DNA of 64,000 bases from Gammaproteobacteria bacterium MOLA455 (GCA_000511875.1 AZIN01000001.1:496001-560000); one strand, 5' to 3'; positions 17,677-27,900 are shown, counted from the first letter of the stretch. Program-made: numbers and translations. Notes: generated by a model from the letters alone, not told the origin.

Positions 17677-18513
17677 ATGACATTTACAGTATCAGTTTCA
17701 GGACAGGCCTGTGGCGCTAGCATAGACGGTCTAGACTTATCCCAGCCACTAGATAGCACGACCATTGGGCAGATTCGCGCCGCCTGGCTCGAACACCATG
17801 TGGTCTGTTTCCCAGATCAAAGTATCAGTGATGACGACCTTGAACGCTTTAGCCAATACTTTGGTGAATTTGCCGGTGACCCCTACATCGCCTCATTAAA
17901 AGATCGCAAAAATATTATCCAGCTGCGCCGCACCGCCGATGAGCAGACGCCGATCTTCGCCGATGCCTGGCACACCGATTGGAGCTTTGGTGAGAAGCCA
18001 CCAGCTGCCACTATTCTCTATGGCATTACCATTCCTCCACAGGGTGGTCACACCAGCTTTATCAATCAACACAAGGCCCTTGCCGCCATGCCGGAGAACC
18101 TGCTGACACGTATTCGCAACAAGGTTGCTCTGCATTCGGCACAAAAAGCCTATGCGCCAGACGGAGCCTATGGCGATCAGGAGAAAGATGGTGATCGCGG
18201 CTTTACTATAAACTGCTCTGACTCTGCCTATGCTGTGCAACCCCATCCGCTTATCCGCCGGCACCCGGAGACCGGTGAAGAATGTCTCTATGGTTGCCTT
18301 GGTTATATTATCGGTATAGAGGGGATGAGTGACGAAGAGTCCATGACATTACTCAGTGATTTATATCTCTGGCAGACCCGTGAAGAATTTCAATATCAGC
18401 ACCAGTGGAAAGCGGGAATGTTGGTGATGTGGGATAACCGCTCGCTACTGCACAAAGCCAATGGGGGATATCAGGGTCATGAGCGAGTGCTGCACCGAAC
18501 AGTGGTTGGTTAA
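17677..18513 (+). CDS. TauD/TfdA family dioxygenase
   Basis: A 278-residue protein with classical taurine dioxygenase layout: ACGASIDGLDLSQPLD at the N-terminus, WHTDWSF with the His-x-Asp iron ligands, FINQHKAL, and the C-terminal LLHKANGGYQGHERVLHR supplying the distal His and the 2-oxoglutarate Arg. Length fits TauD (about 280). It oxidatively cleaves or hydroxylates a small substrate; taurine is possible but no taurine transporter is present. The start at 17677 follows the family. It is divergent from the symporter set and could belong to the same pathway. Confidence 0.85.
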   Translation: MTFTVSVSGQACGASIDGLDLSQPLDSTTIGQIRAAWLEHHVVCFPDQSISDDDLERFSQYFGEFAGDPYIASLKDRKNIIQLRRTADEQTPIFADAWHTDWSFGEKPPAATILYGITIPPQGGHTSFINQHKALAAMPENLLTRIRNKVALHSAQKAYAPDGAYGDQEKDGDRGFTINCSDSAYAVQPHPLIRRHPETGEECLYGCLGYIIGIEGMSDEESMTLLSDLYLWQTREEFQYQHQWKAGMLVMWDNRSLLHKANGGYQGHERVLHRTVVG

Positions 18514-18670
18514 GCGCGCTCCTAGTGAACTAATATTAAGGACCTAGATAGCACACCGGGTAAATGAAGCCTTACAAGGGCGCCACTACTAACCGCCAAC
18601 GCGCGACATTAGGGTTGCTAACCAGGCTCATTTCGTCGACGGCCTCACAACCACCCAGAAGATATAAGGC

Positions 18671-19351
18671 TCAGCCTAAATGACCGGTTTTAACATAGAT
18701 AAGCGCGCCATCATCTTTGGTGTAAGGGCTGTGTTGACTCAGATGTGGACTGCGCAACCAGGTGCCCGCTGGATAGGCGCCCTGCTCATCATAGAAAGTC
18801 CCCTCTAGAACCAGTATCTCTTCTCCACCCCAATGTTGATGGCGATTGAATTGGGTGTTTGGCTGCCATTTGACCAATGCGGCATGTTCAGTTTGAAACT
18901 CATGTAAGGGCATCACTGACAAGCCCGCAACCATTCCCTGAAACCACTGCCCGGTACTGGTATGGATAATTTTATGCTCAGAATCCTGCTCGTCAAACTG
19001 ATGTAGTTTGACAAAGATAGTCGCACCCTCAGCACCCACTTTAGGCCTATGGGAAGAACCTATAGGGTTGCGCACATAGCTACCTTTTGGGTAGCAATAA
19101 TGCTCATCGGCAAAGACCCCTTCGAGAACCAAAAACTCCTCGCCACCATCGTGGTTATGGGGCGAAAAACTACTATTGGGCGCATAGCGCACAATCGAGG
19201 TAGCTCGGGCAACTTCATCACCTATTCGGTCCAGCATCATACGCTCGACACCCTGCATGGGAGATGGCAACCAGCGGTAGTCGTGAGGATAGACTACTAT
19301 CCGCTGATCAAAGTCCGCGTTGTAACGCATCGGGCTGGGGGTTTTGTTCAT
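18671..19351 (-). CDS. Double-cupin protein (ChrR-like cupin)
   Basis: A 227-residue protein made of two cupin repeats. The metal motifs are HNHDGGEEFLVLEG in the first half and HQHWGGEEILVLEG in the second, each followed by the PxG-type second cupin motif. The pattern matches the ChrR-like cupin family, known as the C-terminal domain of anti-sigma factors but here without the zinc-binding anti-sigma N-terminus. It is therefore more likely a metal-dependent enzyme or sensor than an anti-sigma factor. ATG at 19351 has AGGTGA six bases upstream. Confidence 0.8.
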   Translation of the reverse strand: MNKTPSPMRYNADFDQRIVVYPHDYRWLPSPMQGVERMMLDRIGDEVARATSIVRYAPNSSFSPHNHDGGEEFLVLEGVFADEHYCYPKGSYVRNPIGSSHRPKVGAEGATIFVKLHQFDEQDSEHKIIHTSTGQWFQGMVAGLSVMPLHEFQTEHAALVKWQPNTQFNRHQHWGGEEILVLEGTFYDEQGAYPAGTWLRSPHLSQHSPYTKDDGALIYVKTGHLG

Positions 19352-19414
19352 TGCGGTCACCTGAGGGTTGTAAGGGCCTTATGGTACATGACTGATAAGT
19401 AGGACATTAAATAG

Positions 19415-19462
19415 CACTGGACTAACTAACACTGGACTATCTAACACTGAACTAACTAGCAC
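19415..19462. repeat. 15-bp degenerate repeat
   Basis: About three units of the ACACTGGACTAACTA type lie between the cupin gene and the small gene at 19590. It resembles the other short arrays of the window but is not tied to a stop codon. Confidence 0.65.
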
Positions 19463-19589
19463 AGAATGAAATACCACAAAACCAGCGCTGCGGCTGTCTG
19501 ACCGAGTAAACTAAAGGCCCTCTTAAGCAGTAATACTTACATAACAGCGTTAGAGAAGACTACACTTTGATACAAGGCACGCAAGAAAA

Positions 19590-20048
19590 ATGAGTACCTC
19601 GATTGAAAATATGATCGACCTGATACGAGTCTGTCGTGAACGCAACCGTGATCTTGGGTCTACGTTTAGCGCGGCCACGATTACCGATATCTGCAACCAT
19701 ATTCGACTCCCCTTTCTCATTGAAGCGCTGACAAAAACCGGGCGCGCCGAAAAAGCCAGCATTACTCACACGAAGGCATTTGAACAGCTCAGATCATTTG
19801 GCCCAAACAGTGGTGAGTTTTATTTCGCCGAGGCCATGCAGCCCTCGATTGTAAATATTGTTAGTCACAGGAGCGTTCGGGCAAAATGGATTCATCAGCT
19901 AATCCATGAGGGTGAATCTAAGGCAGATGCCATTGACCATGTGTTAAAACTGTGGATTGTCCCAGACAACGCCCCTGACCTCGACAGACCTAGTCTAAAA
20001 CGCGAGTATGAACATTGGCTTCAGGCGCAAGACAGGGTCTCGGAGTAA
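19590..20048 (+). CDS. Hypothetical protein, 152 aa
   Basis: I do not recognise this protein. It is mostly soluble and helical with charged stretches (IDLIRVCRERNRDLGS; LKREYEHWLQAQDRVSE at the end) and has no signal peptide or membrane segment. The ATG follows an A/G-rich stretch (AAGAAAA). Composition is like a real gene, and no competing frame spans it. It stands alone between the cupin gene and DUF2452. Confidence 0.55.
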   Translation: MSTSIENMIDLIRVCRERNRDLGSTFSAATITDICNHIRLPFLIEALTKTGRAEKASITHTKAFEQLRSFGPNSGEFYFAEAMQPSIVNIVSHRSVRAKWIHQLIHEGESKADAIDHVLKLWIVPDNAPDLDRPSLKREYEHWLQAQDRVSE

Positions 20049-20395
20049 CAATTCCAACGGCCTAAAAAGCCTTCTACTTAAACAGCCAGTGATTTAAAAA
20101 GGTCGGGCCGCAACAAGACCTTGCACGCGACGATAATTCTGCACAGCGGATACACCACCGACTACTTTGCTGTGACCGGCTAGATGTAATCTAGGCCTTT
20201 AGATCAGCACTAGAGAGCGGCATCCCCAGGATTTAGTGAGCACAGCATTCGACACTGTTTCGCCGCTGTTTCAAATTCAAGATATTAAGCCATGCGCATT
20301 TTATCAGTATCACCTTTTTTTTAACACGCCAACAATGGTCCAAAACAGCTGTCTCTCGCGTATCTCGAGCGCTACTCAAAATAAGGTTGTAAACA
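20049..20395. other. Intergenic stretch, nothing identified
   Basis: A 347-base gap. The only open frame (20236 to 20442) overlaps the DUF2452 gene out of frame and has no recognisable features. No repeat, RNA gene or clear terminator was seen. Confidence 0.4.
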
Positions 20396-20758
20396 ATGAC
20401 AGGCTTGAAAAAAGCGCTACTGCCCTACGGAACAACGTCTAGCTCACCCTCCATAGTTCTGCCTGATACCGCGCTATTCCTTTCTGAACGCGGGTCATTA
20501 ACCAAGAACTATTTTGACAATGCTGTTGAGCTGTTGAATAGGGAGTATGAGGCTATAAAAAGTCTTGCCCTGTTAAATGAGCTCGTCTACAAGGCGTCCT
20601 ACAATTTCGTCCCTCGCGTAGGGCAACGCTACCACCTCTACAAAAAGGCCGATGACAGCTATCTTTTAAGCATGATTGAAAACTGGACTGCCTATGAGTT
20701 TGTTGTCTCCGTAGAGTTCACCGCCGACAGTGTATGGAAGGATGTCAGTTCTTTTTAG
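20396..20758 (+). CDS. DUF2452 domain protein
   Basis: A 120-residue protein with the DUF2452 pattern: an LPYGTTSSSPSIVLPD start region, then LNELVYKASYNFVPRVGQRY followed by HLY and LSMIENW. The function of the family is unknown; small soluble proteins of this kind are common in gammaproteobacteria. ATG at 20396 has AAGG eight bases upstream. Nothing nearby suggests a pathway. Confidence 0.65.
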   Translation: MTGLKKALLPYGTTSSSPSIVLPDTALFLSERGSLTKNYFDNAVELLNREYEAIKSLALLNELVYKASYNFVPRVGQRYHLYKKADDSYLLSMIENWTAYEFVVSVEFTADSVWKDVSSF

Positions 20759-20809
20759 CAGCGTCGTATGGCCAAAAAAGCTCAGCTTTGCAGCCTAAAT
20801 TTTCTATCC

Positions 20810-21241
20810 TCAGTCCGCCAAGATCGGTTGTCGCTCTACTATATTGGCTTTGTAAAACGGGGGAATGGGAATAGATTTACGGGTTTTAGGATCGACAAAT
20901 ACCTGGGTCAAGCCCCCTTTAGCTAAGAGCGTCCCATCACCACTGTTATAGAGTTCAAACACCGCATCAGCACTAGAGTTGCCTAAACGGGAATAGCCAA
21001 CAGCCACCCTAACCTCGCTATTGCCGCCGACCTCATTGATATAGTCACAGTGTATATTCACCGTAAAGATCAGACAGGGCGCGACAAGCGGGTCCATAAT
21101 GTCGAGACCCAGCTGTTCCATATAGCCACCCAGAACCTCGTCCCCATAGACTAGATAGTTGGCAAAATAGAGATGCCCTTGAGCATCTAGATCGCGAAAC
21201 CGCACTTTGACATTTTCACTAAAGGGTAATTGGCTAGTCAT
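20810..21241 (-). CDS. Acyl-CoA thioesterase, 4HBT hotdog fold
   Basis: A 143-residue single-hotdog protein. VRFRDLDAQGHLYFANYLVY is the 4-hydroxybenzoyl-CoA thioesterase-type active-site motif, with the catalytic Asp in RDLDAQGH. The C-terminus (GTLLAKGGLTQVFVDPKTRK) is also typical. It likely hydrolyses an acyl- or aryl-CoA. The start at 21241 was chosen because of AAGGA upstream and the family length. Confidence 0.8.
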   Translation of the reverse strand: MTSQLPFSENVKVRFRDLDAQGHLYFANYLVYGDEVLGGYMEQLGLDIMDPLVAPCLIFTVNIHCDYINEVGGNSEVRVAVGYSRLGNSSADAVFELYNSGDGTLLAKGGLTQVFVDPKTRKSIPIPPFYKANIVERQPILAD

Positions 21242-21382
21242 TCGATAGATATCCTTGGAAATGGTGAAATTGGAGGCGATCACAGCAGTCTAAGGCATAG
21301 AAAAACCACTGTAAAATAAGACGTAGAACGAGACTGCAAGGGCTCAATCGATCCATTTAGTAGATCCCGCAGTATAAAAGCT

Positions 21383-21577
21383 ATGCCAATCAGCGATCGT
21401 TTACTTAAATACTTTAACCGCAAGAAATCAGATTCTACGGATAAAAATCACACCCGTTACAGAAACGATATCTGTAACCACTGGGATCTAGATTATTTAT
21501 CTCTAGACGAAATCGATAAGCGCCTTGAAGCCGGCCAGGTTGAGACCACCGTAGTGCGTAAAAAGAAAGAGCGTTAA
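21383..21577 (+). CDS. Small hypothetical protein, 64 aa
   Basis: Unrecognised, highly charged small protein (MPISDRLLKYFNRKKSD; end VVRKKKER) with an acidic centre (LDYLSLDEIDKRLEAG). No membrane segment. It starts just after the divergent promoter region of the thioesterase gene and precedes the lipoprotein remnant. The lack of a strong ribosome binding site lowers confidence. Confidence 0.45.
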   Translation: MPISDRLLKYFNRKKSDSTDKNHTRYRNDICNHWDLDYLSLDEIDKRLEAGQVETTVVRKKKER

Positions 21578-21601
21578 AAAAAGGCAAAGCATAGGAAGCC
21601 C

Positions 21602-21858
21602 TTCAGGAAGGTATTTATTCTGGTAGGTGTTTTGCTTTTAAGCGCTTGCGGTGGCGGAGATAGTGCCGCCACGGTCTCAATCTTAACGCCTGAATCCAAG
21701 ACTCCAGTCTCCCCCCCGCTATCCCGAGAATCTCACAGAAAATCAGTATTATGATGGCACTGCGATGGTTGCTGCAGAACTAACCGGATCTACGCTTATA
21801 TCTGCTGATCTCCGTTGAAAAGGACCAGCTAGTGACAAGTTATGAGGCCTATAGTTAG
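21602..21858 (+). pseudogene. Frame-disrupted lipoprotein remnant
   Basis: One frame encodes a lipoprotein signal peptide with lipobox (VFILVGVLLLSACGGGDS), but has no ATG/GTG/TTG start in a usable place. After a run of seven C at 21711-21717 a sensible reading continues only in another frame (RYPENLTENQYYDGTAMVAA), and a second shift near 21800 gives SVEKDQLVTSYEAYS before TAG at 21858. I read this as a decayed outer-membrane or periplasmic lipoprotein gene. Sequencing error in the C run could explain only one of the breaks. Confidence 0.45.
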
Positions 21859-21873
21859 GCGCTCTCCTAGCAG

Positions 21874-23250
21874 TCAGATAACACGATTAGGATTTAATAT
21901 TCCCTTAGGATCCATGGCCAGCTTCAAGGTTTTCATCAATGCAATTTCACTAGGGGTTCTCGACAGCGCCAAAAAATCACGCTTCAAAACCCCCACACCA
22001 TGCTCTGCGGTAATAGCACCAGAGTACTCACCAATCATCAGCATAATATCTTCGTTAATTCTCAACTTATCTTCATCGCGTCCAGTATAAGCACAGACAT
22101 GTAGATTATTGTCGCCAATATGGCCGAACAGCAGGACGCCAATATTGGGATATTTGGCCTTTAAGCGCTGATCCAAATCATCAGCAAACGGTCCAATCTG
22201 TTCCAGCGGCAAACTCACATCTTGATTAGAAACCGGCCCTAAAACCTGAAAAAGCTCGCCGATACCATCGCGTATCTGCCAAAATTTATCCGCATCCTGG
22301 TGCGACTGCGCGATCAGTGCATCGTCGATCAGACCAGACTCAAGTTGCTCAAACAGTGCCGATTCAAAACGCTCAGACCCCAGCACTTGATTGTTATCTT
22401 TGTACTCAAGCAGAAGATAATAGGCATGCTTTTCTTGAAAGGGGCTGATCAAACTAGGCAGCACTTCGAGCACTTTAGTGTAATAGCTATCCCACATCAG
22501 CTCAAAACCAGTCAGCCCCGAGCCGAGACTGCGCTTGAGTTCGACCAATAATTTCGTCACCGACTCATAGCTATTGAGAGCGCAGAGCGCAGTATGAGAA
22601 CTACGAGACTTTGGCTGCAGTTGCAGCACCACCCGAGTGACAATACCCAGCGTGCCCTCAGAGCCAATAAAGAGATGTTTCAAATCAAAACCGGAATTGT
22701 TTTTAACCATTTTGTTCATGGCATTAACCACCGTGCCATCAGCTAAAACAGCTTCCAGGCCGAGCACCATTGAACGGGTCATACCATAGCGAATCACTTC
22801 AGTGCCACCGGCATTAGTCGCCACATTGCCGCCAATATTACAGCTGCCCCGCGCGCCCAAGTCTAACGGCAAAAACAGCTCAGCCCCATCCGCAGAATCC
22901 TGCAGTACCTGCAGCGGCGTACCTGCCAGTGCGGTCACCGTCATGGCTGTGACGTCGAGCTCTTCAATACCATTCATACGTTCTAGGGAGATAGCGATTT
23001 CGCCGGATTGCGGTGTTGCACCGCCGGCTAGCCCAGTCAGGCCACCCTGAATCACTACCGGCTGATCATGCTTATGGCAGAGTGCCATAATCTCGGAGAG
23101 TTGCTGGGTCGTTTTTGGCTTTAGCAGCGCCAGTGGCTGACAGGGATCTGCGCCACTCCAATCGGCGTGATATTTTTCACTGATATCCACGCCGGTAAGT
23201 ACTGTAGACGAGCCGAATAGCTCGATCAGAGAAGCAATTAGGTTATTCAT
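21874..23250 (-). CDS. FAD-linked 2-hydroxyacid dehydrogenase (D-lactate/D-2-hydroxyglutarate type)
   Basis: A 458-residue flavoprotein. The PCMH FAD-binding domain shows VIQGGLTGLAGGATP and NIGGNVATNAGGTEVIRYG, and the C-terminal FAD-oxidase domain has GHIGDNNLHV and ends AMDPKGILNPNRVI, as in GlcD, Dld and D-2-hydroxyglutarate dehydrogenases. It would oxidise a D-2-hydroxyacid to the 2-oxoacid and pass electrons to an acceptor such as ETF or quinone. It is followed, in the same direction, by nothing closely linked. Confidence 0.85.
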   Translation of the reverse strand: MNNLIASLIELFGSSTVLTGVDISEKYHADWSGADPCQPLALLKPKTTQQLSEIMALCHKHDQPVVIQGGLTGLAGGATPQSGEIAISLERMNGIEELDVTAMTVTALAGTPLQVLQDSADGAELFLPLDLGARGSCNIGGNVATNAGGTEVIRYGMTRSMVLGLEAVLADGTVVNAMNKMVKNNSGFDLKHLFIGSEGTLGIVTRVVLQLQPKSRSSHTALCALNSYESVTKLLVELKRSLGSGLTGFELMWDSYYTKVLEVLPSLISPFQEKHAYYLLLEYKDNNQVLGSERFESALFEQLESGLIDDALIAQSHQDADKFWQIRDGIGELFQVLGPVSNQDVSLPLEQIGPFADDLDQRLKAKYPNIGVLLFGHIGDNNLHVCAYTGRDEDKLRINEDIMLMIGEYSGAITAEHGVGVLKRDFLALSRTPSEIALMKTLKLAMDPKGILNPNRVI

Positions 23251-23322
23251 TGAGGCTTTGCTGCCAGGTTATAAATTATAGCGCATGATAACCGACAACC
23301 CTCGCCGGCTACTAATCGCGAC

Positions 23323-24393
23323 CTACCACTTACCCTCAAGAGCCTGAACACGATCAAAGGACTCACCGATCAAGACACCCAATTCACGCTGCTCACCCTC
23401 TTCAAGGTGCACCGCAGGGCGGCCATGGGCAAAGCGGTAGTTACAGATCAGAGCAATGTCACCCACTTGCCAATTAATCGGAATGCCGTAGTCATCATAG
23501 ACATCTAGGAACAGCTTTTTTTCTTCCAGTGACATCTCGCTGCCATCACCAAAAGTGAGTTTTAGCGGTCGCTCTTCTGGCGGCAAGTGCTGTACCAGAG
23601 GCCAGCTATCAAACCAGGCGTCGTCGTCAGCCAAGCTGCTATACAAGAGGTTGCGGTCAAGATGTGGAAAATACTCAAACGCTGAGATGTAATAGCGAGT
23701 CATCAACTTGCGATCAGGTCCCCACTCGGCCTCAAGGCCTCGGCGGCGCGCTTCGGCAATTGCTTCATCTTGATCGTCAGTCAACATCGACTGCTGCCAA
23801 TGGTTATAGACACCTATATCGAGGCGACCCTCAAAGGCATCACGATCAGTGAGATCGCGATGGTAGCAAAGACCTAAGGCTTTAAGCTTCTGGCCAAAGG
23901 CTGTGGCCATTAATGCATCAGTTGCCCGGCAGTTGTCAGAGACAAACGTAGCACCGCCAACCTTAGGCATCTTGTGGGCCATAAAGCTAACCATTTTGGT
24001 GCTAGAACCAATGTAGGCCATTTCGTGATGATAGTGGAGTGATGCGGCTAATGGCGCACCTACTTCATAGACATTCTTTTCAATAATTTTCCGCGGGTTG
24101 GCACCACCCTCATATTTGCGCTCATTTTTGAGCACCTGAGTGGCAACTAGACGCATAGCCTGCAAGTCGTCTAAACCGCTATTGATAACATGGACCAGAC
24201 CAACCTTGTCGAAGGTGCTTTGCATGCGCTCGGCCAACTCCGGGCTAGCAACCAAAGGCTGACCATCAACGCGAAACTCATTGCCGTCGATTACAAAAAG
24301 GTCTGGAGAAATTGCTGGTGTACCAGTCCACCATCTAGGCTCAAGACGCCCTGCTAGCGGTGCAAATTCTTCGGCAAAGTTCGGGTTCAACAT
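23323..24393 (-). CDS. TauD/TfdA family dioxygenase (third in region)
   Basis: A 356-residue member with iron ligands in LHYHHEMAYIG, the block FVSDNCRATD, and the distal His with substrate/2-oxoglutarate residues in RFAHGRPAVHLEEGEQREL. It is longer than TauD, closer to SyrP/clavaminate-like relatives, and not a close copy of the other two dioxygenases in this window. It lies 72 bases upstream of the FAD dehydrogenase gene in the same direction, so the pair may form an operon acting on one substrate. Start ATG at 24393. Confidence 0.8.
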   Translation of the reverse strand: MLNPNFAEEFAPLAGRLEPRWWTGTPAISPDLFVIDGNEFRVDGQPLVASPELAERMQSTFDKVGLVHVINSGLDDLQAMRLVATQVLKNERKYEGGANPRKIIEKNVYEVGAPLAASLHYHHEMAYIGSSTKMVSFMAHKMPKVGGATFVSDNCRATDALMATAFGQKLKALGLCYHRDLTDRDAFEGRLDIGVYNHWQQSMLTDDQDEAIAEARRRGLEAEWGPDRKLMTRYYISAFEYFPHLDRNLLYSSLADDDAWFDSWPLVQHLPPEERPLKLTFGDGSEMSLEEKKLFLDVYDDYGIPINWQVGDIALICNYRFAHGRPAVHLEEGEQRELGVLIGESFDRVQALEGKW

Positions 24394-24670
24394 GGATATC
24401 AATCATCTCAAAAGTGTAAAAAAGCACGGCAGTTTAGCCGTGAACTTGTGTGTCGACAATAAAAAAATGAATTGCCAACTCAGGTTGCTTAGAGCAGTTT
24501 GCTATTTACTTACAACTTAACCGCTTAGGCAGACGCTTTAATGAGTCTCTATACGCAGTTTATTAAGGTTTTGGTTTGGTCTGAGAGGCTATGGCGGCGG
24601 GAAATTTAGTTAATTTAAAACGGCCCATTTGAGACTGGCATTGCGGATTGGGACAATCCCCCGCAACACT

Positions 24671-24712
24671 ATCATCCTGAAAAAGCAAAGCGAAGCGAAC
24701 CGAGGCATCTAC
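24671..24712 (+). repeat. Dispersed REP-like repeat (ATCATCCTGA ... GAGGCATCTAC)
   Basis: Degenerate member of a family that begins (G)TCATCCTGA, has an AGCGAAGCGA/GCGCAGCGA centre and ends near GATCTC. Others lie at 37972, 38671, 56140, 56370 and 56409, in both orientations. Here it sits 22 bases from palindrome copy B. Confidence 0.6.
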
Positions 24713-24733
24713 CTCCAGCACGGCCGAGCGCTA

Positions 24734-24891
24734 AGCAAAGCCATGCAGACCCTTTGGATCAGTCAGGGCCCGCTTATGGGTCGCTCATTTTCAGATCAAG
24801 AGAGCGCCTTGTTTGAGCGAAAGCGAGTTACGCGAACGCTGAAAATGAGCATCCCATGGGACCGATCGCAAAGGGTCTGCATGGCTTTGCT
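24734..24891. repeat. Long palindromic element, copy B (158 bp)
   Basis: Perfect 23-bp terminal inverted repeats lie at 24734-24756 and 24869-24891, with a perfect inner 12-bp pair GCTCATTTTCAG / CTGAAAATGAGC. The loop is nearly identical to those of copies A and C, and the core CAGGGCCCGCTTATGG is the same. It has exactly the same length as copy A and the same orientation. Confidence 0.9.
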
Positions 24892-24949
24892 CACACCCAA
24901 CAAAGAGATTCCTCACCGCTCCGCTCTGTCGAGAGCGCCCGCTCAGTCT

Positions 24950-27900
24950 CTATCCTCGACCATCAATCGACGCCTGCACCAAATCCAGCAACTCACGAAG
25001 TGCCACAGAAATCATTGCAAAATCCGGTGTCGGCCCATGACGCAAATCTTTGATCATAAACCTCCAGCGTTCTATCAAGGGGGCTTGCTGTTGCTGCCAA
25101 CCCTCCACCAACAACTGGATATTATCCCCCACAAGATCACCCATCAGATTCGCCGTAAGCCTACGACGCTGCCCTTCGAGATCATCAACATAGGATTCAC
25201 GCGCCAAATCCTGCCAGCGATTCCCCGGATTCAATGCAACAATCTGGGCCATAAACCAGTCCAGAGAGAGAAACTCACCTAGCTTAAAGTAGAGTTTAGC
25301 AACCTGCTGCACCGGCTTACCTAAATACAGCGCTGTATCCACCACACCCAAGCAGATAAACATACTGTCCGATGCCGCAAGCCGCGAGGCAAGCAGATCA
25401 TCGACACCCAGCTCAGTGATGTTGGCTTTTTCAGCACTCCAGAGCTTTATCCACTCAACTTCATGGAGTTCCGGCAACTGCTGCAAGAGTAGATGCATTG
25501 GCGCAGTAAATTGACCAACAATCTCCGAACAATTTAGATTATGACGGCGATTGCGCAGCAACCATCGAGTAGTGCGCCGGGTCAGGCGAATTAAAATATG
25601 CAATAGATCCAACTGCACAGTGGCTGGCAAGTCACTGTTTTCTATATTGTCCCAGAGCTGATGCAGGCCGAGAATATTCATCGCAATGCTATAAGCACGA
25701 ATCACATCCCCTGCCGAAGCACCGGTGGATTCCATCTGGCGAAAAAAGAAACTAAAGCCAACCCGATCGACCATATCATTGGCCAGCTGGGTAGCGACAA
25801 TCTCCTGGCGCAGCTGATGGTTGGCCACCTCATCCGGATACCGCGCAACCAATGCTGGCGGGAAAGCTCGTTCAACTGACGCAGCCAAAAAAGGTTCAGA
25901 TAATAAATCTGCTACTACCAGCGCCTCTTTAAGCATCACCTTGGAATAGCACACCAAAACTGCCAATTCCGGTCGAGTCCAACTCGGCTTATGGCGATTA
26001 ATTCGCTCGCCGAGCTGATCGTCCGTCGGCAAAAACTCCAACTCTCGATCGAGCTTGCCACTGCTCTCTAGCCAAGCCATGAACCGCTGATACTCTGCGT
26101 GCTGCAGATCACTGCGATGCTGAGCCAAACTAATTGCCTGGGTCTGACGCAAATTGTTGTGCAGCACCAGTTCAGCAACAGTGTCGGTCATCGACTCAAG
26201 GAATTGATTGCGCTCCGCAACGCCCAAGTGCCCATTCAGCAATAACTGATTGAGCAAAATTTTAATATTGACCTCATGATCCGAGCAATCAACACCAGCA
26301 GCATTATCGATAAAGTCCGTATTGCAAAGTCCGCCCTTTAGACAAAACTCAATACGACCGCGCTGGGTCATCCCCAAATTGCCACCCTCACCAAAGACCT
26401 TACAGCGCAGATCACGACCATTTACCCTCAGTGCATCATTGGCCCTGTCGCCCACCTCAGCATTGTTCTCAGAAGAGGCTTTCACATAGGTGCCAATACC
26501 CCCATTCCAGATCAGATCCACCGGCGACTTTAGGATCGCATTGATCAATTCCGTCGGCGTCATTTCATCCTGCTCAATGGCAAAGCGCTGTTTGATCTGC
26601 GGCGTGATGGTCAATGATTTCGAGTCGCGAGAATAGATAGCACTGCCCTCAGACATCAGCCCGCGATCAAAATCATCCCAGCTACTCCGCGGCGTATCAA
26701 AAAGGCGCTGACGCTCGACAAAGGTACTCGCCGCATCAGGATTGGGGTCGACAAAAATATGCAGATGGTTGAATGCCGATACCAGCCGAATATGCTCAGA
26801 TAACAGCATGCCATTGCCAAATACATCACCGCCCATATCGCCGACGCCGATCACCGTAAAGTCCTGCTGCTGAATATCTATGCCGATCTCACGGAAGTGT
26901 CGCTGCACCGCCACCCAAGCACCACGGGCCGTAATGCCCATGGCTTTGTGGTCATAACCATTGCCGCCACCGGAGGCGAAGGCATCACCAAGCCAGAAGT
27001 TGTTGGCATGGGAAATTTCGTTGGCTATGTCGGAAAATGTCGCAGTACCTTTATCGGCGGCGACGACCAGGTAGGGATCGTCACCATCCCGGCGCACCAC
27101 ATCCACCGGTGGCACAATTTTTCCCTCGATAATATTGTCGGTGATATCCAGCAGCGCCTGTATATAGAGCATATAACTGGCAATACCCTCCTGCAGCCAG
27201 GCATCTCGTCCAGCGGCCAGTGAGGCCTGTTTAGCGACAAACCCGCCCTTGGCACCTGTGGGTACAATCACCGCATTTTTAACCTGCTGGGCTTTTACTA
27301 AGCCCAACACCTCAGTGCGATAATCTTCCAATCTATCAGACCAGCGCAGACCGCCACGGGCGACTTTACCGCCGCGCAGATGCACACCTTCCACTCGCGG
27401 AGAGTAGACAAAGATCTCGAACTCCGGACGCGGCTTAGGTGCCAGGGATATTTTCCCAGACTCTAACTTTACCGAAATATAGGATTTACAACTGCCGTCT
27501 TCGATGGTTTGGAAGAAGTTGGTGCGCAGAGTGGCCTGTATCACTTCCAGGTAACTGCGAATAACATTGTCTTCACTAATATTGTCGACGTCGTCCAGTG
27601 CCGAGAGAATCTTGATAACCAACCCCTGAACTCGTTCACTGCGAGTTTCACCAGCGTAACGGGGATCGAAATAGCTCTTAAACAGCGCGACAAGATTGCG
27701 TGTAATCTCTAAATAGCGGCACAGAGTATCGGCAATAAACTCCTGACTATAACTGATGCCAAGCTGCTTTAGATAGCGTGCATAGAGCCGCAACATGGCC
27801 ACTGCGCGCCAATCGAGTCGCGCACCAATCACCAAACGGTTAAAGCTATCATTCTCAGCGTCGCCCTTCCAAACCGTACTCAGAGCCTCTTTAAAGCTGC

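Larger units (their letters stand above)
24394..24949. other. 556-bp intergenic region with repeat elements
   Basis: The gap between the divergently placed TauD-like gene and the tail of the glutamate dehydrogenase gene holds a short dispersed repeat at 24671-24712 and palindrome copy B at 24734-24891. Open frames across it follow the palindrome and show no protein character. The region next to 24394 probably carries the dioxygenase promoter. Confidence 0.6.

Noticed and set aside
18671-19351. Anti-sigma factor ChrR
   Set aside because: Only the cupin part is present; the zinc-binding anti-sigma domain and a partner sigma gene are missing.
20236-20442. 68-aa open frame before DUF2452
   Set aside because: Overlaps the DUF2452 gene out of frame and shows no ribosome binding site or recognisable sequence.
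24629-25282. 217-aa open frame across palindrome B
   Set aside because: It runs through the palindrome and antisense to the end of the glutamate dehydrogenase gene, with no protein-like pattern.
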